Assembly: GCA_964445105.1 (NCBI GenBank)
Contig: CAYUJS010000002.1
Coordinates: forward strand, 1-64,000
DNA: 64,000 nt
Direction of reading: 5' to 3'
Source of the DNA: CAWBNS01 sp964445105
GTDB lineage: Bacteria > Chlamydiota > Chlamydiia > Chlamydiales > JAJFMA01
The position numbers and the translations under genes were made by a program. Positions 63,801 to 64,000 of the stretch are shown in pieces; position 1 is the stretch's first letter, and every line of letters begins with the position of its first letter. The notes beneath the pieces were generated by a model that was given only the letters and a program-made list of their open reading frames with translations, was not told the origin of the DNA and ran no database searches.

Positions 63801-64000
63801 CAGAGGCCTTCCTTTTGTTCACACAGTTGACGCACCAGGTCCTGGTAGACCATTCCCCGGTGCTTATAGTTCTCAAACATATCATAACTGGCGCATCCAG
63901 GGGAAAGAAGAACTGTCTCTCCCGCCTGGGCCGCTTTCGCAGCTAAGGCAACTGCTTGCTGCAAGCTCGTGCATAACGTCACCGGCACAACCGTGCCTAA
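63800..64000 (-). CDS. murD: UDP-MurNAc-L-Ala:D-Glu ligase, 3' end only
   Basis: The frame is open to the right edge, giving the last 66 residues of MurD. The block VLLSPGCASYDMFENYKHRG is the conserved MurD C-terminal signature around the glutamate-binding region, and the protein ends LCEQKEGL. The remaining N-terminal part lies outside the window. It is first in the visible murD-nlpD-ftsW series, consistent with CT758 in Chlamydia. Confidence 0.9.
   Translation of the reverse strand, partial: LGTVVPVTLCTSLQQAVALAAKAAQAGETVLLSPGCASYDMFENYKHRGMVYQDLVRQLCEQKEGL

Noticed and set aside
1..64000. tRNA, rRNA, CRISPR array or replication origin
   Set aside because: No T-loop GGTTCGAATCC-type blocks in a cloverleaf setting, no rRNA-like conserved stretches, no regularly spaced direct repeats and no clustered DnaA-box-like repeats were found by eye.

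Overview
The window reads as chromosome of a member of the Chlamydiae, most likely an environmental (Parachlamydiales-type) lineage rather than Chlamydia itself. The grounds are gene order and family-specific architectures that I recall from Chlamydia trachomatis: rpsA-nusA-infB-rbfA-truB; a signal-peptide protein-lepB-ileS cluster; cydAB divergent from cdaA-ybbR; pyk followed by a UvrA that is two UvrA proteins in one chain; murD-nlpD-ftsW-murG-murC/ddl-ftsQ with MurC fused to Ddl; a NUE-like SET-domain protein. G+C looks close to one half by eye. A run of 10 N inside exbD shows that this is a draft assembly. I found no rRNA, tRNA or CRISPR array.

Layout. 1-6.5 kb: end of a BrnQ transporter, a heavily decayed gene, a short aspartate kinase, a SET-domain protein, a secreted OB-fold-like protein, a second decayed gene and a PEP-CTERM-type secreted protein. 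6.9-9.1 kb: a polar amino-acid ABC importer. 9.3-14 kb: a large DUF115/MAF protein with C-terminal MORN-like repeats, ExbB/ExbD and a putative LpoB-like lipoprotein. 14.1-21.2 kb: rpsA and the nusA-infB-rbfA-truB translation operon. 21.1-28.6 kb (minus strand): an accessory metabolic locus with two HyuA-type hydantoinase/oxoprolinases, two DUF917 proteins, one NCS1 permease and a relic of a third hyuA. 28.7-35 kb: CT021-like protein, lepB, a HAD phosphatase, ileS. 35-37 kb: two lineage-specific secreted proteins and an acyl-CoA thioesterase. 37-44.2 kb: cytochrome bd oxidase, a Rpn relic, c-di-AMP cyclase with its regulator, a glycosyltransferase, rsmE. 44.4-54.7 kb: an Inc-like two-helix protein, pyk, a secreted protein, about 1.3 kb of gene wreckage including an XRE-type regulator, and the double uvrA. 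54.7-64 kb (minus strand): the division/peptidoglycan cluster, interrupted between murG and ftsW by about 3 kb that carries an IS66-type transposase relic and a secreted phospholipase D.

How the genes work together. Most of the window is housekeeping: translation, envelope synthesis (meso-DAP through LysC, lipid II through MurC/Ddl/MurG, division through FtsW/FtsQ/NlpD), bd-type respiration and nutrient import. The accessory part is the hydantoin-type locus, plus candidate host-interaction proteins (SET protein, PLD, Inc-like protein, Cys-rich protein).

The signal least explained by ordinary annotation is a dispersed repeat of about 110-150 bp. Its ends carry a motif of the form CTCCCGCTAAAAAAAG, often inverted at the far end. 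At least eight full or partial copies lie between genes or at gene ends, and it supplies the C-terminal codons of UvrA and of the fragment near position 900. I saw no defence system or other clearly new multi-gene machine. The best candidates for new biology are the repeat family, the duplicated HyuA/DUF917 locus, the MAF-MORN protein and a lone PEP-CTERM protein.
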